DNA of 7,589 bases from CAYVTV01 sp964526475 (GCA_964526475.1 CAZGKF010000084.1:1-7589); one strand, 5' to 3'. Positions 1 through 6,283 are shown, numbered from the stretch's first letter. A program made the numbers and translations. Notes: generated by a model not told the origin, from the sequence alone.

Positions 1-8
1 GAAAGTAT

Positions 9-1574
9 TCACTCCAGTATATAATTCCTTGTTACAAGTTCATAATCCCTGATCTGATCATTTATCCAGGCTTCATCCTTCGATAATTCCCTGGCCATGA
101 TTTGTGCTGTTTCCGGAGCTATGCGTAAACTTTCGCGTGCGTCGAGTAACTGGCATCGTGTTCTGCGTGAAAGAAAGTCCTCTACTGTCAGAGCCATCTC
201 TTCTCTCACTGCCCATAAAACCTGTGCTTTGATTATTCCCCTACTCTCACTCAGAAATTCTGAAAGTTCCGGAGAATCTTTTGTTAATTCGAGAATAGCT
301 TTTTTATCAGAGCCGTATACATGAAGGGGATCATTAAGGTTTACTGATTGCTGAAAACCATGGATCATCAGGTTTTTAGTTTTCGATATAGTCTTTTCCC
401 ATTTGTTTATTTTTTCAGCTTTACTGATCATATCTTCCGCCATTTTTCTGAAGGTAGTCCATTTCCCCCCTATAATAGTCAATAAACCTGAAGGAGAAAC
501 AATGATCTTATGACTGCGTGATATTTCTTTGCTTTTCTGCTTTTTACCCTTTGAAACTGCCAGTGCACGAAGTCCTGCAAAGGCACTCATAACATCTTTT
601 CTTTGAGGTACTTTCTTCATATGTTGTCCGATGGCCGACAAAATAAAATCTATTTCTGCTTGAAGAGGAACGGGTTCAGGAGATGCTTCCTCAACAGGAG
701 TATCTGTTGTTCCAACCACAACTTTCCCATGCCACGGAATGGCAAAAAGAACCCTCCCATCGGCTGTTTTCGGGATCATCAGTGCTTCATTACCAGGCAA
801 ATAAGAACGGTTTAATACAATATGAATACCCTGGCTGGGGAGAATAGTTTTTTTCATACCAGCCTGGTCCAGCTGCATTATCTCATCGGAAAAAACGCCG
901 GTGGCATTTATTATTATTTTCCCATTAACCGTATATTCTCTTTTTTTCTCACTATCTCTAACTACAACACCATGTAACATTCCTTTTTCATTCTTGCACA
1001 GAGAGATAACCGGCATATAATTCATTACTACGGCTCCTTTTTCAACTGCAGTTTGAATCAGATTAATTGCAAGGCGGGAATCATCAAACTGGCCATCATG
1101 ATATAAAATTCCTCCGGTAAGATTTTTCTCAATGATAGTGGGCAAACGTCTGATAGTTTCTTCTCTTGATAAGTTTTGTGTTTTCCCGATTCTGTATTTT
1201 CCCGCAATAAGGTCATAAATAGTAAGGCCGATAGAAAAAAATATTTTATCAAACCAGCCATAAACAGGAATGATAAATGAAATATTTCTTACCAGATGAG
1301 GAGCATTTTTCAGTAATAACCCTCTTTCAATACATGCTTCCCTTACAAGAGCAATATTACCCTGGGCCAGATACCTTACTCCTCCGTGTATCAGCTTGGT
1401 ACTTTTTCCAGAGGTAGATTTAGCGAAGTCTGATTTTTCAAATAGAACAGCGTAATAACCTCTTGTAACTGCTTCCAGTGCAATCCCAATGCCTGATGCT
1501 CCCCCCCCGATAATAATAAAATCAAAAAGCCGGTCCCTGTCATTTAAGCATTTCAGCATATATTCTCTGTTCAT
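9..1574 (-). CDS. glpD: FAD-dependent glycerol-3-phosphate dehydrogenase (GlpD)
   Basis: Oxidises sn-glycerol 3-phosphate to dihydroxyacetone phosphate with FAD, passing electrons to the quinone pool; the family is peripherally membrane-bound. Numbering from the ATG at 1574 gives 521 residues, normal for single-chain GlpD. Visible motifs: the dinucleotide-binding GGGASG at residues 23-28 within an IGGGxxGxGxAxExxxRG signature; the acidic residue ending strand 2 (E46); the family block with K57, H63-G64-G65 and R67-Y68-L69; VVGTTDTP in the substrate domain; the second signature GGKWTTFRKMA at 369-379; and a helical C-terminal cap domain in the last 120 residues. The frame can be opened three codons earlier by a TTG at 1583, but the ATG at 1574 is more likely, and another ATG lies at 1559. 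No Shine-Dalgarno is visible, as usual in Bacteroidota. The gene stands alone: no glpK or glpF is adjacent inside the window. The GGG codons make a run of eight G. Family identity is very secure. Confidence 0.96.
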   Translation of the reverse strand: MNREYMLKCLNDRDRLFDFIIIGGGASGIGIALEAVTRGYYAVLFEKSDFAKSTSGKSTKLIHGGVRYLAQGNIALVREACIERGLLLKNAPHLVRNISFIIPVYGWFDKIFFSIGLTIYDLIAGKYRIGKTQNLSREETIRRLPTIIEKNLTGGILYHDGQFDDSRLAINLIQTAVEKGAVVMNYMPVISLCKNEKGMLHGVVVRDSEKKREYTVNGKIIINATGVFSDEIMQLDQAGMKKTILPSQGIHIVLNRSYLPGNEALMIPKTADGRVLFAIPWHGKVVVGTTDTPVEEASPEPVPLQAEIDFILSAIGQHMKKVPQRKDVMSAFAGLRALAVSKGKKQKSKEISRSHKIIVSPSGLLTIIGGKWTTFRKMAEDMISKAEKINKWEKTISKTKNLMIHGFQQSVNLNDPLHVYGSDKKAILELTKDSPELSEFLSESRGIIKAQVLWAVREEMALTVEDFLSRRTRCQLLDARESLRIAPETAQIMARELSKDEAWINDQIRDYELVTRNYILE

Positions 1575-1660
1575 GTTCAGCAATTTTGAAGATAATTATC
1601 AGGGCTTAATTTTTCATTCTGAAAGTACAAAAATTTACTCACTTTTGGGTATAGATGAAA

Positions 1661-1797
1661 AAATATTTTGCTACGTTTCGGCTGAGCTCACCGAAGCCTC
1701 TGCAGCTTTTTCTAAGCGGCAGCGCCGCGCAAATATTTGTAGGAATAATGATAAGTGCCAAAAATAAGCCCTGCAGATAGGGGCAAAATATTTGTAA
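1661..1797. repeat. Nested inverted/direct repeat cluster (REP- or MITE-like)
   Basis: The outer arms AAATATTTTGC (1661-1671) and GCAAAATATTT (1783-1793) are exact inverted repeats. A nearly identical inner arm, GCAAATATTT, lies at 1729-1738, so GCAAATATTTGTA is also a direct repeat of the right arm region. Inside are three potential hairpins. The first is TTCGG-C-TGAGCTCA-CCGAA (1677-1695), a palindrome with one extra C. The second is GCGGC-AGC-GCCGC (1716-1728). The third is GCCC...GGGC (1768-1784). The GC-rich core contrasts with the AT-rich flanks. Open frames across it have no protein-like features. From memory, TTCGG/TGAGCTCA/CCGAA-type cores recur between genes in some Bacteroidota, but copy number cannot be judged from one window. 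Confidence 0.5.
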
Positions 1798-2003
1798 ATA
1801 CCAAAAAATCAATGTGTTTAGACAATTATAAAAATTTTTATCGGACACCAATGCTTTTAAATATCCATTCTGTTTACATATAAACACCCATTGGATTCCT
1901 GTTTTTACTGAATATTAATGAATACTTGTGTCTGGAGGCCCCTTGTTAATACCGAACAAAAAGTTAAACTTAAATATTTTACTTCCAGTTTAGAATTATC
2001 ATA

Positions 2004-2034
2004 TTTATCAATAATAACTAATGTGTTATATTTG
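2004..2034 (+). promoter_or_regulatory. lysS promoter, Bacteroidota type (TAnnTTTG)
   Basis: TATATTTG at 2027-2034 matches the Bacteroidota -7 consensus TAnnTTTG exactly. TTTA at 2004-2007, a one-base variant of the -33 TTTG element, lies 19 bases upstream, which is the preferred spacing. Transcription would start near 2039-2041, giving a leader of only about 20 bases before the ATG at 2061, too short for a riboswitch. No Shine-Dalgarno is present. Confidence 0.65.
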
Positions 2035-2060
2035 CAAAAAATTTATTCTACACAACTATT

Positions 2061-3797
2061 ATGAGTCTTCATGAATTAAAAGAACAGGAAATTATTCGCA
2101 GGCAGTCACTGGAAGAACTAAAGAGACTTGGCATTGATCCATATCCTGCGGCCGGATATGACATTAACACGAGTGCTGCTGAAATTCTGAAACGCTTTGT
2201 TCCCGGGCAGGAGTTTTACGAAGAGGTCAGACTTGCAGGCAGGATTATGACCAGAAGAATTATGGGGAATGCATCCTTTGCTGATATTCAGGATGCAACA
2301 GGGAAAATACAGATATATATGCGCAGGGATACGATCTGTCCGGAGGAGGACAAGACGATGTATAATATTGTATTCAAGAGGCTGCTTGATATTGGCGATA
2401 TTATTGGGGTAAAGGGAGAAGTTTTCATAACCCAGATGGGGGAGATATCTGTAAATGTAAAAGAATTCACTTTGTTGAGTAAATCACTTAAACCTTTACC
2501 TATAGTAAAAGAGAAAGAAGGAGTTGTTTATGATGCATTCACTGATCCTGAACAGCGTTACAGAATGCGGTATGTTGACCTGATAGTTAATCCTGAAGTG
2601 AGGGAAACCTTCGTGAAGAGAACGAAAATGGTAAACTCCATGCGTGAATTCCTGAATGAGAAGGGGTACCTTGAAGTTGAAACTCCCGTGCTTCAGCCCT
2701 TGTATGGGGGAGCTGCGGCACGTCCTTTTAAAACCTTCCATAATACATTTAATCAGACTTTATACCTCCGGATAGCTAATGAATTATATCTTAAAAGACT
2801 TATTGTAGGTGGTTACGAAGGTGTTTATGAATTTTCAAAGGATTTCCGGAACGAAGGAATGGACAGGTTTCATAATCCTGAATTTACCCAGATAGAACTT
2901 TATGTAGCTTACAAGGATTACGAATGGATGATGAACCTGGTAGAGGAAATGATTGAAAAAGTTGCCATTGATCTTCACGGTATTACAAAATTGCAGGTGG
3001 GAGATCATGTGATTGACTTTAAGAGGCCATGGAAGAGATATACCATGTATGAGGTCATTAAGGAGTTTACAGGTATAGATATTTCTGAGATGGACGAGAA
3101 TCTGCTCAGAGAAACTGCTGAGAAAATGAAAATAGAAGTTGATCCCACCATGGCCAGAGGAAAGATAATTGATGAGATTTTTGGCGAAATGTGTGAACCT
3201 AAACTAATTCAACCTACTTTTATTACTGATTATCCATGGGAGATGTCACCGCTTGCCAAGAAGCACCGAAGTAAAGAGGGCCTTGTGGAAAGATTCGAGG
3301 CAATCTGCAACGGCAAGGAGCTTTCTAATGCTTTTTCCGAACTTAATGATCCCATTGATCAGAGAGAACGTTTTGAGCATCAGCTTTCTTTAGGAAAGCG
3401 TGGTGATGAAGAAGCTATGGTACTTGACGAGGATTTTCTGCGTGCTCTTGAATTCGGCATGCCGCCGACAGCTGGCTTGGGGATAGGAATTGACAGGTTG
3501 TCGATGATAATGACCAACAATAGCTCCATCCAGGATGTGATCTTATTTCCGCAGATGAAGCCGGAAGCAAAGCACAGGGCACAGGGCGAAGAGCACAGAG
3601 CCGCGCTCGCACTGCTGGGCATCCCCGAAGAGTGGATGGACCCGTTAAAGGAACTGGGATATACAACTGTGGAAGAGCTGAAAACAGTGGGGAAACCAGG
3701 CAAGCTTGCAAATGACCTGAACGGGTATAATAAGAAGAATAAACTGGGATTGAAGGGGCTGAGTCCGGAAGAGGTTAGCAGGTGGTTGGGTGTTTGA
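2061..3797 (+). CDS. lysS: Lysyl-tRNA synthetase, class II (LysS)
   Basis: Charges tRNA-Lys with lysine in the cytoplasm using ATP. The 578 residues show the class II LysRS order. An N-terminal OB-fold anticodon-binding domain spans about 55-145. YRMRYVDLI at 167-175 leads into the catalytic core. Motif 1 is at about 194-211 and ends in the conserved proline P209. Motif 2 is FRNEG at 262-266 followed by HNPEFTQIE. Motif 3 is GLGIGIDR at 472-479, with the catalytic arginine. The core ends near LFPQMKP (495-501). A further 77-residue tail follows, with ALALLGIPEEW and a helix-hairpin-helix-like part. E. coli LysRS (about 505 residues) lacks this tail, but it is usual in Bacteroidota. The ATG at 2061 sits about 20 bases after the predicted transcription start, and no other start fits. 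No strong terminator is seen after the stop. Identity is very secure. Confidence 0.98.
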   Translation: MSLHELKEQEIIRRQSLEELKRLGIDPYPAAGYDINTSAAEILKRFVPGQEFYEEVRLAGRIMTRRIMGNASFADIQDATGKIQIYMRRDTICPEEDKTMYNIVFKRLLDIGDIIGVKGEVFITQMGEISVNVKEFTLLSKSLKPLPIVKEKEGVVYDAFTDPEQRYRMRYVDLIVNPEVRETFVKRTKMVNSMREFLNEKGYLEVETPVLQPLYGGAAARPFKTFHNTFNQTLYLRIANELYLKRLIVGGYEGVYEFSKDFRNEGMDRFHNPEFTQIELYVAYKDYEWMMNLVEEMIEKVAIDLHGITKLQVGDHVIDFKRPWKRYTMYEVIKEFTGIDISEMDENLLRETAEKMKIEVDPTMARGKIIDEIFGEMCEPKLIQPTFITDYPWEMSPLAKKHRSKEGLVERFEAICNGKELSNAFSELNDPIDQRERFEHQLSLGKRGDEEAMVLDEDFLRALEFGMPPTAGLGIGIDRLSMIMTNNSSIQDVILFPQMKPEAKHRAQGEEHRAALALLGIPEEWMDPLKELGYTTVEELKTVGKPGKLANDLNGYNKKNKLGLKGLSPEEVSRWLGV

Positions 3798-3863
3798 GAG
3801 ATTACAAAGGACGGAGAATGAAGAGACTTGCCTGATGGGCTTTTAATGGTTGAATTGAGACAA

Positions 3864-3897
3864 GAAAGTGATCACGGGATTTATATTTTTCACTTTC
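3864..3897. repeat. 8-bp inverted repeat after lysS
   Basis: GAAAGTGA (3864-3871) and TCACTTTC (3890-3897) are exact inverted arms separated by 18 mostly AT bases. The right arm overlaps the stop codon of the ATPase remnant. It could be a weak bidirectional stem between the convergent lysS and remnant. It has no GC-rich stem with a T run, so I do not call it a terminator. Confidence 0.35.
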
Positions 3898-4264
3898 CTT
3901 CAGCCCACCTTTGAAGGAATATATCGTAAACGCCATAGAATAAAACTCCTTCTTCATTATAATCGGAATATACCAGTTCGTACTTCATCAGGGTTTTTAG
4001 CGATCTTAGTACTGTTGCAGATGAATTAAGCTGATGACTTGCAATAAACTGGCCGGAAGTTGGCTGGTAGACTATTCCTTCCTTTGCTATTGCTTTCAAC
4101 AGGCTCCATTGCGGTATGGAAAGCATATTCCGAAACTTAAAAAACATGGATTCCTGTTCTTTAAGTAAAAGATGAAGCTGTTCCTTAAGGTTATCCAGGG
4201 ATACCTTTTTCTCTGTTACTGCAAATAATCGATTGCATACCTGCTGAACATAGAAGGTATGAAT
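3890..4264 (-). pseudogene. 3' remnant of an AAA-type ATPase with winged-helix tail
   Basis: The longest ATG frame (4147 to 3890) gives only 85 residues, but the same frame is open upstream to a stop at 4304-4306. Recognisable sequence begins near 4261, with HTFYVQQVCNRLFA. This resembles the C-terminal third of the Bacteroidota 'ATP-binding protein' family (archaeal-ATPase-like, PF01637 type). It runs through a linker (LHLLLKEQESMFFKFRN) into a winged helix (LSIPQWSLLKAIAKEG, then ATVLRSLKTLMKYELVY and the wing). The P-loop, Walker B and sensor regions, expected about 200-250 codons upstream, are absent. The sequence instead turns into an AT-rich stretch and a palindrome array. I infer a 5' deletion. 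A short protein from the ATG at 4147 could still be made, essentially a free winged helix, but nothing shows that it is. The family assignment is from memory of its C-terminal pattern. Confidence 0.72.
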
Positions 4265-4286
4265 ATATAGAAAATAAATATAATAA

Positions 4287-4337
4287 ACAAAATGTAACTT
4301 ACATTATGTAAGTTACATTTTGTAAGTTACATTATGT
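4287..4337. promoter_or_regulatory. Three phased copies of palindrome ATGTAAsTTACAT
   Basis: Three 13-bp near-perfect palindromes start at 4292 (ATGTAACTTACAT), 4306 (ATGTAAGTTACAT) and 4320 (TTGTAAGTTACAT, one mismatch), so the period is exactly 14 bases. Copies 1 and 2 sit within an 18-bp perfect inverted repeat, 4287-4304 against 4306-4323, with a single-base spacer. Each unit is itself two-fold symmetric, as expected for a dimeric DNA-binding protein. The array lies directly upstream of the ATPase remnant (minus strand) and about 235 bases upstream of the peroxiredoxin start (plus strand). Operator function is inferred. The repeat itself is certain. Confidence 0.8.
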
Positions 4338-4572
4338 TTTAACTTTACTTTTCGCTTATAATAGTACCGTCAAACATAAGATTCAAGCCTTATTCCCAGT
4401 TTCAACCCTGCCGATAGTCATAAATATCAGGAGACTGGAATTCCCTGACATCAGAGGAAAATAGCTGTTGGAAATGAGATGTTTTTAATATCTATTTCAA
4501 CAATTAAAGTGAATTTTTGTTATTATTATCAAGTAAGTTCATTTATTTAAAAAATTATCAAAAGCATACATA
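4338..4572. other. Gap upstream of the peroxiredoxin gene
   Basis: About 235 bases without a gene. The arms TGTTGGAAATGAGAT (4466-4480) and ATATCTATTTCAACA (4488-4502) form an imperfect stem with small bulges. TCAGG (4427-4431) and CCTGA (4444-4448) flank a GGAATTCC palindrome. A TTTG at 4516-4519 could be a -33 element, but no convincing TAnnTTTG follows at the right distance, so the promoter of the peroxiredoxin gene is not located. The 30 bases before the ATG are nearly pure A/T with no Shine-Dalgarno. Confidence 0.55.
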
Positions 4573-5160
4573 ATGAAAAAAACAAAAGGCATCATTCTTC
4601 TTAGCTTAACAATCTTTGTTAATATTACTCAGTTATCTGCACAGGAATCCGCACTTCTGAAGACAGGTGATAAAGCTCCATCGTTTACTGCTTTCGATGA
4701 TAAGAACCAGGTTTGGAATATCAACGATTATATTGGAAAGAAAAACATTGTAATCTTTTTTTATCCTGCTGCCATGACCGGAGGTTGTACCAGCCAGGCA
4801 TGTGCTTACAGGGACAGCTATGCAGACATTGAAAAAGAAAACGCAATCGTTGTGGGCATTAGCGGCGATGAAGTGAAGAATCTGAAATATTTCAGGGATG
4901 CACATAATCTTAACTTTCCATTACTTTCAGATAATACCGGTGACATAGCCCGAAAGTTTGGAGTTCCTGTGGGCAAAGGAAATTCAATAACCCGCACAAT
5001 TGAAGGCAAAGAAATACTACTTCAAAGAGGTGTAACAACCCGTCGGTGGACTTTCATAGTAAATAAGGAAGGATTTATTTCCTATATAAATCAGGAAGTA
5101 AATGCCGGTAATGATAGCAGGGAAGTATTGAACATCCTGCAGGGTAACAGCAAAAATTAG
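4573..5160 (+). CDS. Exported peroxiredoxin, PrxQ/Bcp (AhpC-TSA) type
   Basis: Thiol peroxidase of the thioredoxin fold that reduces H2O2 or organic hydroperoxides. The 195 residues begin with a signal peptide: KKTK, a hydrophobic core at about 7-18, and likely cleavage after QLSA at 23. The mature protein is therefore predicted in the periplasm. The active site reads PxxxTxxC (P65, T69, C72, the peroxidatic cysteine). C77, five residues on, is placed as the resolving cysteine of PrxQ/Bcp enzymes. R158 in RWTF fits the conserved catalytic arginine. A glycine (G70) stands where classical Bcp has the proline of TPGC. The electron donor is unknown; no thioredoxin or DsbD-like gene is adjacent. 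The ATG at 4573 is chosen because the signal peptide starts exactly there. The stop codon interlocks with that of the convergent DUF1080 gene. Family is secure; the exact substrate is not. Confidence 0.93.
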   Translation: MKKTKGIILLSLTIFVNITQLSAQESALLKTGDKAPSFTAFDDKNQVWNINDYIGKKNIVIFFYPAAMTGGCTSQACAYRDSYADIEKENAIVVGISGDEVKNLKYFRDAHNLNFPLLSDNTGDIARKFGVPVGKGNSITRTIEGKEILLQRGVTTRRWTFIVNKEGFISYINQEVNAGNDSREVLNILQGNSKN

Positions 5161-5918
5161 ATTTCTTTAATATAAATATTTCTGAATTGAACCAGACTTG
5201 GCGGGCTTACCCATTCTCCTGTCTCAGCGTCTTTCCTCCCATGATGCTGTAAAGCTATAGCTCCCTTATCTGGCAGACCTGGAAGTTCTGCATCTTCTAT
5301 GACAAGATGCCCGTTTAATTCAACATTCAAAATATTTCCCTTAAGGGTTATTTTATAGGTATTCCATTCTCCTATATGCTTATCTGCATTGTATTTTGGC
5401 GTTACCATCCTTCTTACTTCAGCAGGCATTGACTTATCCATGCGGTACCCGTATAACTCTCCAGATCCGATTGGCCAGCACCAGATGTTTATCTGGGCTT
5501 TACTGCTTCCCCTTAAATAAATACCGGAGTCGGAGTCAGGAACGCCCATTCTGATCTCTTCACCTTTCTCGTTCAGTTTATGTAATCCGCTAGGTAAAAC
5601 AATCGGCACACGTAGATTTCTGTAAGGAGTTTCTTTTATTCTCCATTCGACAGATAAAATAAAATCTTCATACTCTTTTTCTGACCACAGGTTCTTATCA
5701 CCCGGAGCCTCGCTTTCCGCATCGCAATCAATAACTCCGTCAACAACCTTCCAATGGCCGTTGTCTCCTTCAGGTACTTTCCAGTTGGTGAAATCCGAAC
5801 CGTTGAAAAGGCTGATAAATCCGGAAGTATTATCATCCGAATCTTTTTCTGAGCCCGGGGAACCACATGTCCAGAAAATTAAGGGCATCAATAAAAAAAA
5901 CAAGATTTTCTTTTTCAT
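5157..5918 (-). CDS. DUF1080 lipoprotein (3-keto-disaccharide hydrolase family)
   Basis: A 253-residue lipoprotein of the DUF1080 family (PF06439), a concanavalin-like beta-sandwich; characterised members hydrolyse 3-keto-glycosides or bind glycans. The N-terminus has three lysines, a hydrophobic stretch (5-16) and Cys18 (FWTC), a loose lipobox of the kind tolerated in Bacteroidota. The acidic linker after it (SEKDSDDN) may favour outer-membrane or surface location, which is inference. Family marks: SLFNGSDFTNW (36-46), GHWKVVDGVIDC, LSVEWRI, SDSGIYLRG, EWNTYKITLKGN with LNVELNG, GAIALQHHG, and the closing VQFRNIYIKE. Length and ends are complete. No susC/susD or Gfo/Idh oxidoreductase partner is seen nearby. 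A TATATTTG box lies upstream at 5976-5983. The gene is convergent with the peroxiredoxin and shares stop-codon bases with it. Family is secure; substrate is not known. Confidence 0.93.
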   Translation of the reverse strand: MKKKILFFLLMPLIFWTCGSPGSEKDSDDNTSGFISLFNGSDFTNWKVPEGDNGHWKVVDGVIDCDAESEAPGDKNLWSEKEYEDFILSVEWRIKETPYRNLRVPIVLPSGLHKLNEKGEEIRMGVPDSDSGIYLRGSSKAQINIWCWPIGSGELYGYRMDKSMPAEVRRMVTPKYNADKHIGEWNTYKITLKGNILNVELNGHLVIEDAELPGLPDKGAIALQHHGRKDAETGEWVSPPSLVQFRNIYIKEI

Positions 5919-5975
5919 GACAGTATTTAATAGATTATTAATAGCTCGGGTTGGTTTTCAAAAATTTATATATTA

Positions 5976-5983
5976 CAAATATA
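5976..5983 (-). promoter_or_regulatory. Candidate -7 box for the DUF1080 gene
   Basis: Read on the minus strand this is TATATTTG, a perfect TAnnTTTG and identical to the lysS -7 box. It lies about 58 bases upstream of the start codon at 5918. No TTTG-like -33 element is visible 19-21 bases upstream, and the surroundings are very AT-rich, so this is only a candidate. Confidence 0.4.
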
Positions 5984-6065
5984 CTTATATATTTTTTCTT
6001 CGATTCCCCGGTTCATATTTTTTTCTCCGCTTATCAAATTAATTCCTCCATTCCTTACTAAACCT

Positions 6066-6093
6066 CCGGCTATTTCACGCCGGTTTGTTATTT
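6066..6093 (+). terminator. Weak hairpin with T-rich tail
   Basis: A 5-bp all-GC stem, CCGGC/GCCGG, with an 8-base loop (6066-6083) is followed by TTTGTTATTT. This is the form of a short intrinsic terminator on the plus strand. No gene is seen ending before it on that strand, so it may be coincidental or a leftover. Confidence 0.25.
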
Positions 6094-6175
6094 CGGATGA
6101 AGCATCAGACTCCCGGTTTTCTCCCGGTGTTTGTGTTTTTGCGCATGGTACTATAGCTTTTATCATGTTGGATAA

Positions 6176-6283
6176 GGAGAAAATTTGGATATGAAAATTT
6201 GCCGGGATCAATTATTACTTTCGGGAAACATATTAAAAGATCCCGCAGATCTCACAGATGAGACGCAGAAGAAACAGCTGTTT
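6176..6283 (+). pseudogene. Eroded Ig-like module at the front of the T9SS relic
   Basis: In the frame through ATG 6191 a 35-codon peptide reads MKICRDQLLLSGNILKD and continues to LTDETQKK before a stop (TGA at 6296). IC-x-x-Q followed by a hydrophobic strand resembles the first cysteine strand of Ig-like repeats. The matching Y-x-C strand (YRC, 6306-6314) is in the next frame (+1). The C-to-C distance is only about 37 codons, against 56 in the following module, and the tryptophan strand is missing. I infer a small out-of-frame internal deletion near 6265-6280. AGGAGA at 6175-6180 resembles a ribosome site but is probably chance. Moderately uncertain. Confidence 0.4.

Larger units (their letters stand above)
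1584..2060. other. Divergent intergenic region between glpD and lysS
   Basis: About 480 bases separate the divergent glpD and lysS starts. It contains the repeat cluster (1661-1797) and the lysS promoter (2004-2034). A possible minus-strand promoter for glpD is the TATTTTTG box at 1759-1766, which fits TAnnTTTG. The nearest TTTG upstream of it (1784-1787) is spaced only 17 bases away, so this is weak. The bases from 1798 to 2003 are AT-rich and I see no gene or clear structure in them. Short open frames on both strands here show no domain, signal peptide or codon bias that would support a gene. Confidence 0.7.
5919..6175. other. Gap between DUF1080 gene and broken T9SS gene
   Basis: Divergent spacer of about 260 bases. 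It holds the TATATTTG box (5976-5983) and a GC stem CCGGC (6066-6070) / GCCGG (6079-6083) with an 8-base loop, followed on the plus strand by TTTGTTATTT. That arrangement looks like a weak terminator, although no plus-strand gene ends here. TCCCGGT occurs twice (6113-6119 and 6123-6129). A minus-strand frame from ATG 6166 to a stop at 5966 (66 codons, rich in E, R and N) has codon use that looks like coding DNA but matches no family I recognise. It is not called as a gene. Confidence 0.5.

Noticed and set aside
1768..1784. GCCC/GGGC stem that on the minus strand is followed by TTATTTTT, like a terminator
   Set aside because: No minus-strand gene ends upstream of it; it sits within the repeat cluster and is better explained as part of that.
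1759..1787. glpD promoter with TATTTTTG (minus strand) and TTTG
   Set aside because: The -7 box fits but the spacing is 17 rather than 19-21, and it lies nearly 190 bases from the start within repeats, so it is mentioned only as a weak candidate.
1489..1887. Open frames of 92 (plus) and 82 (minus) codons across the glpD-lysS gap
   Set aside because: They overlap the 5' end of glpD or run through the repeat cluster. They have no recognisable domain, and their sequence comes from stems of the repeats.
3380..3711. Minus-strand frames of about 100 codons opposite the end of lysS
   Set aside because: Antisense shadows of a conserved catalytic core and tail; the translated sequence is low-complexity and has no family pattern.
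3830..3844. GCC-TGATG-GGC plus TTTT after lysS, as a terminator
   Set aside because: The stem is only three base pairs, too weak to call.
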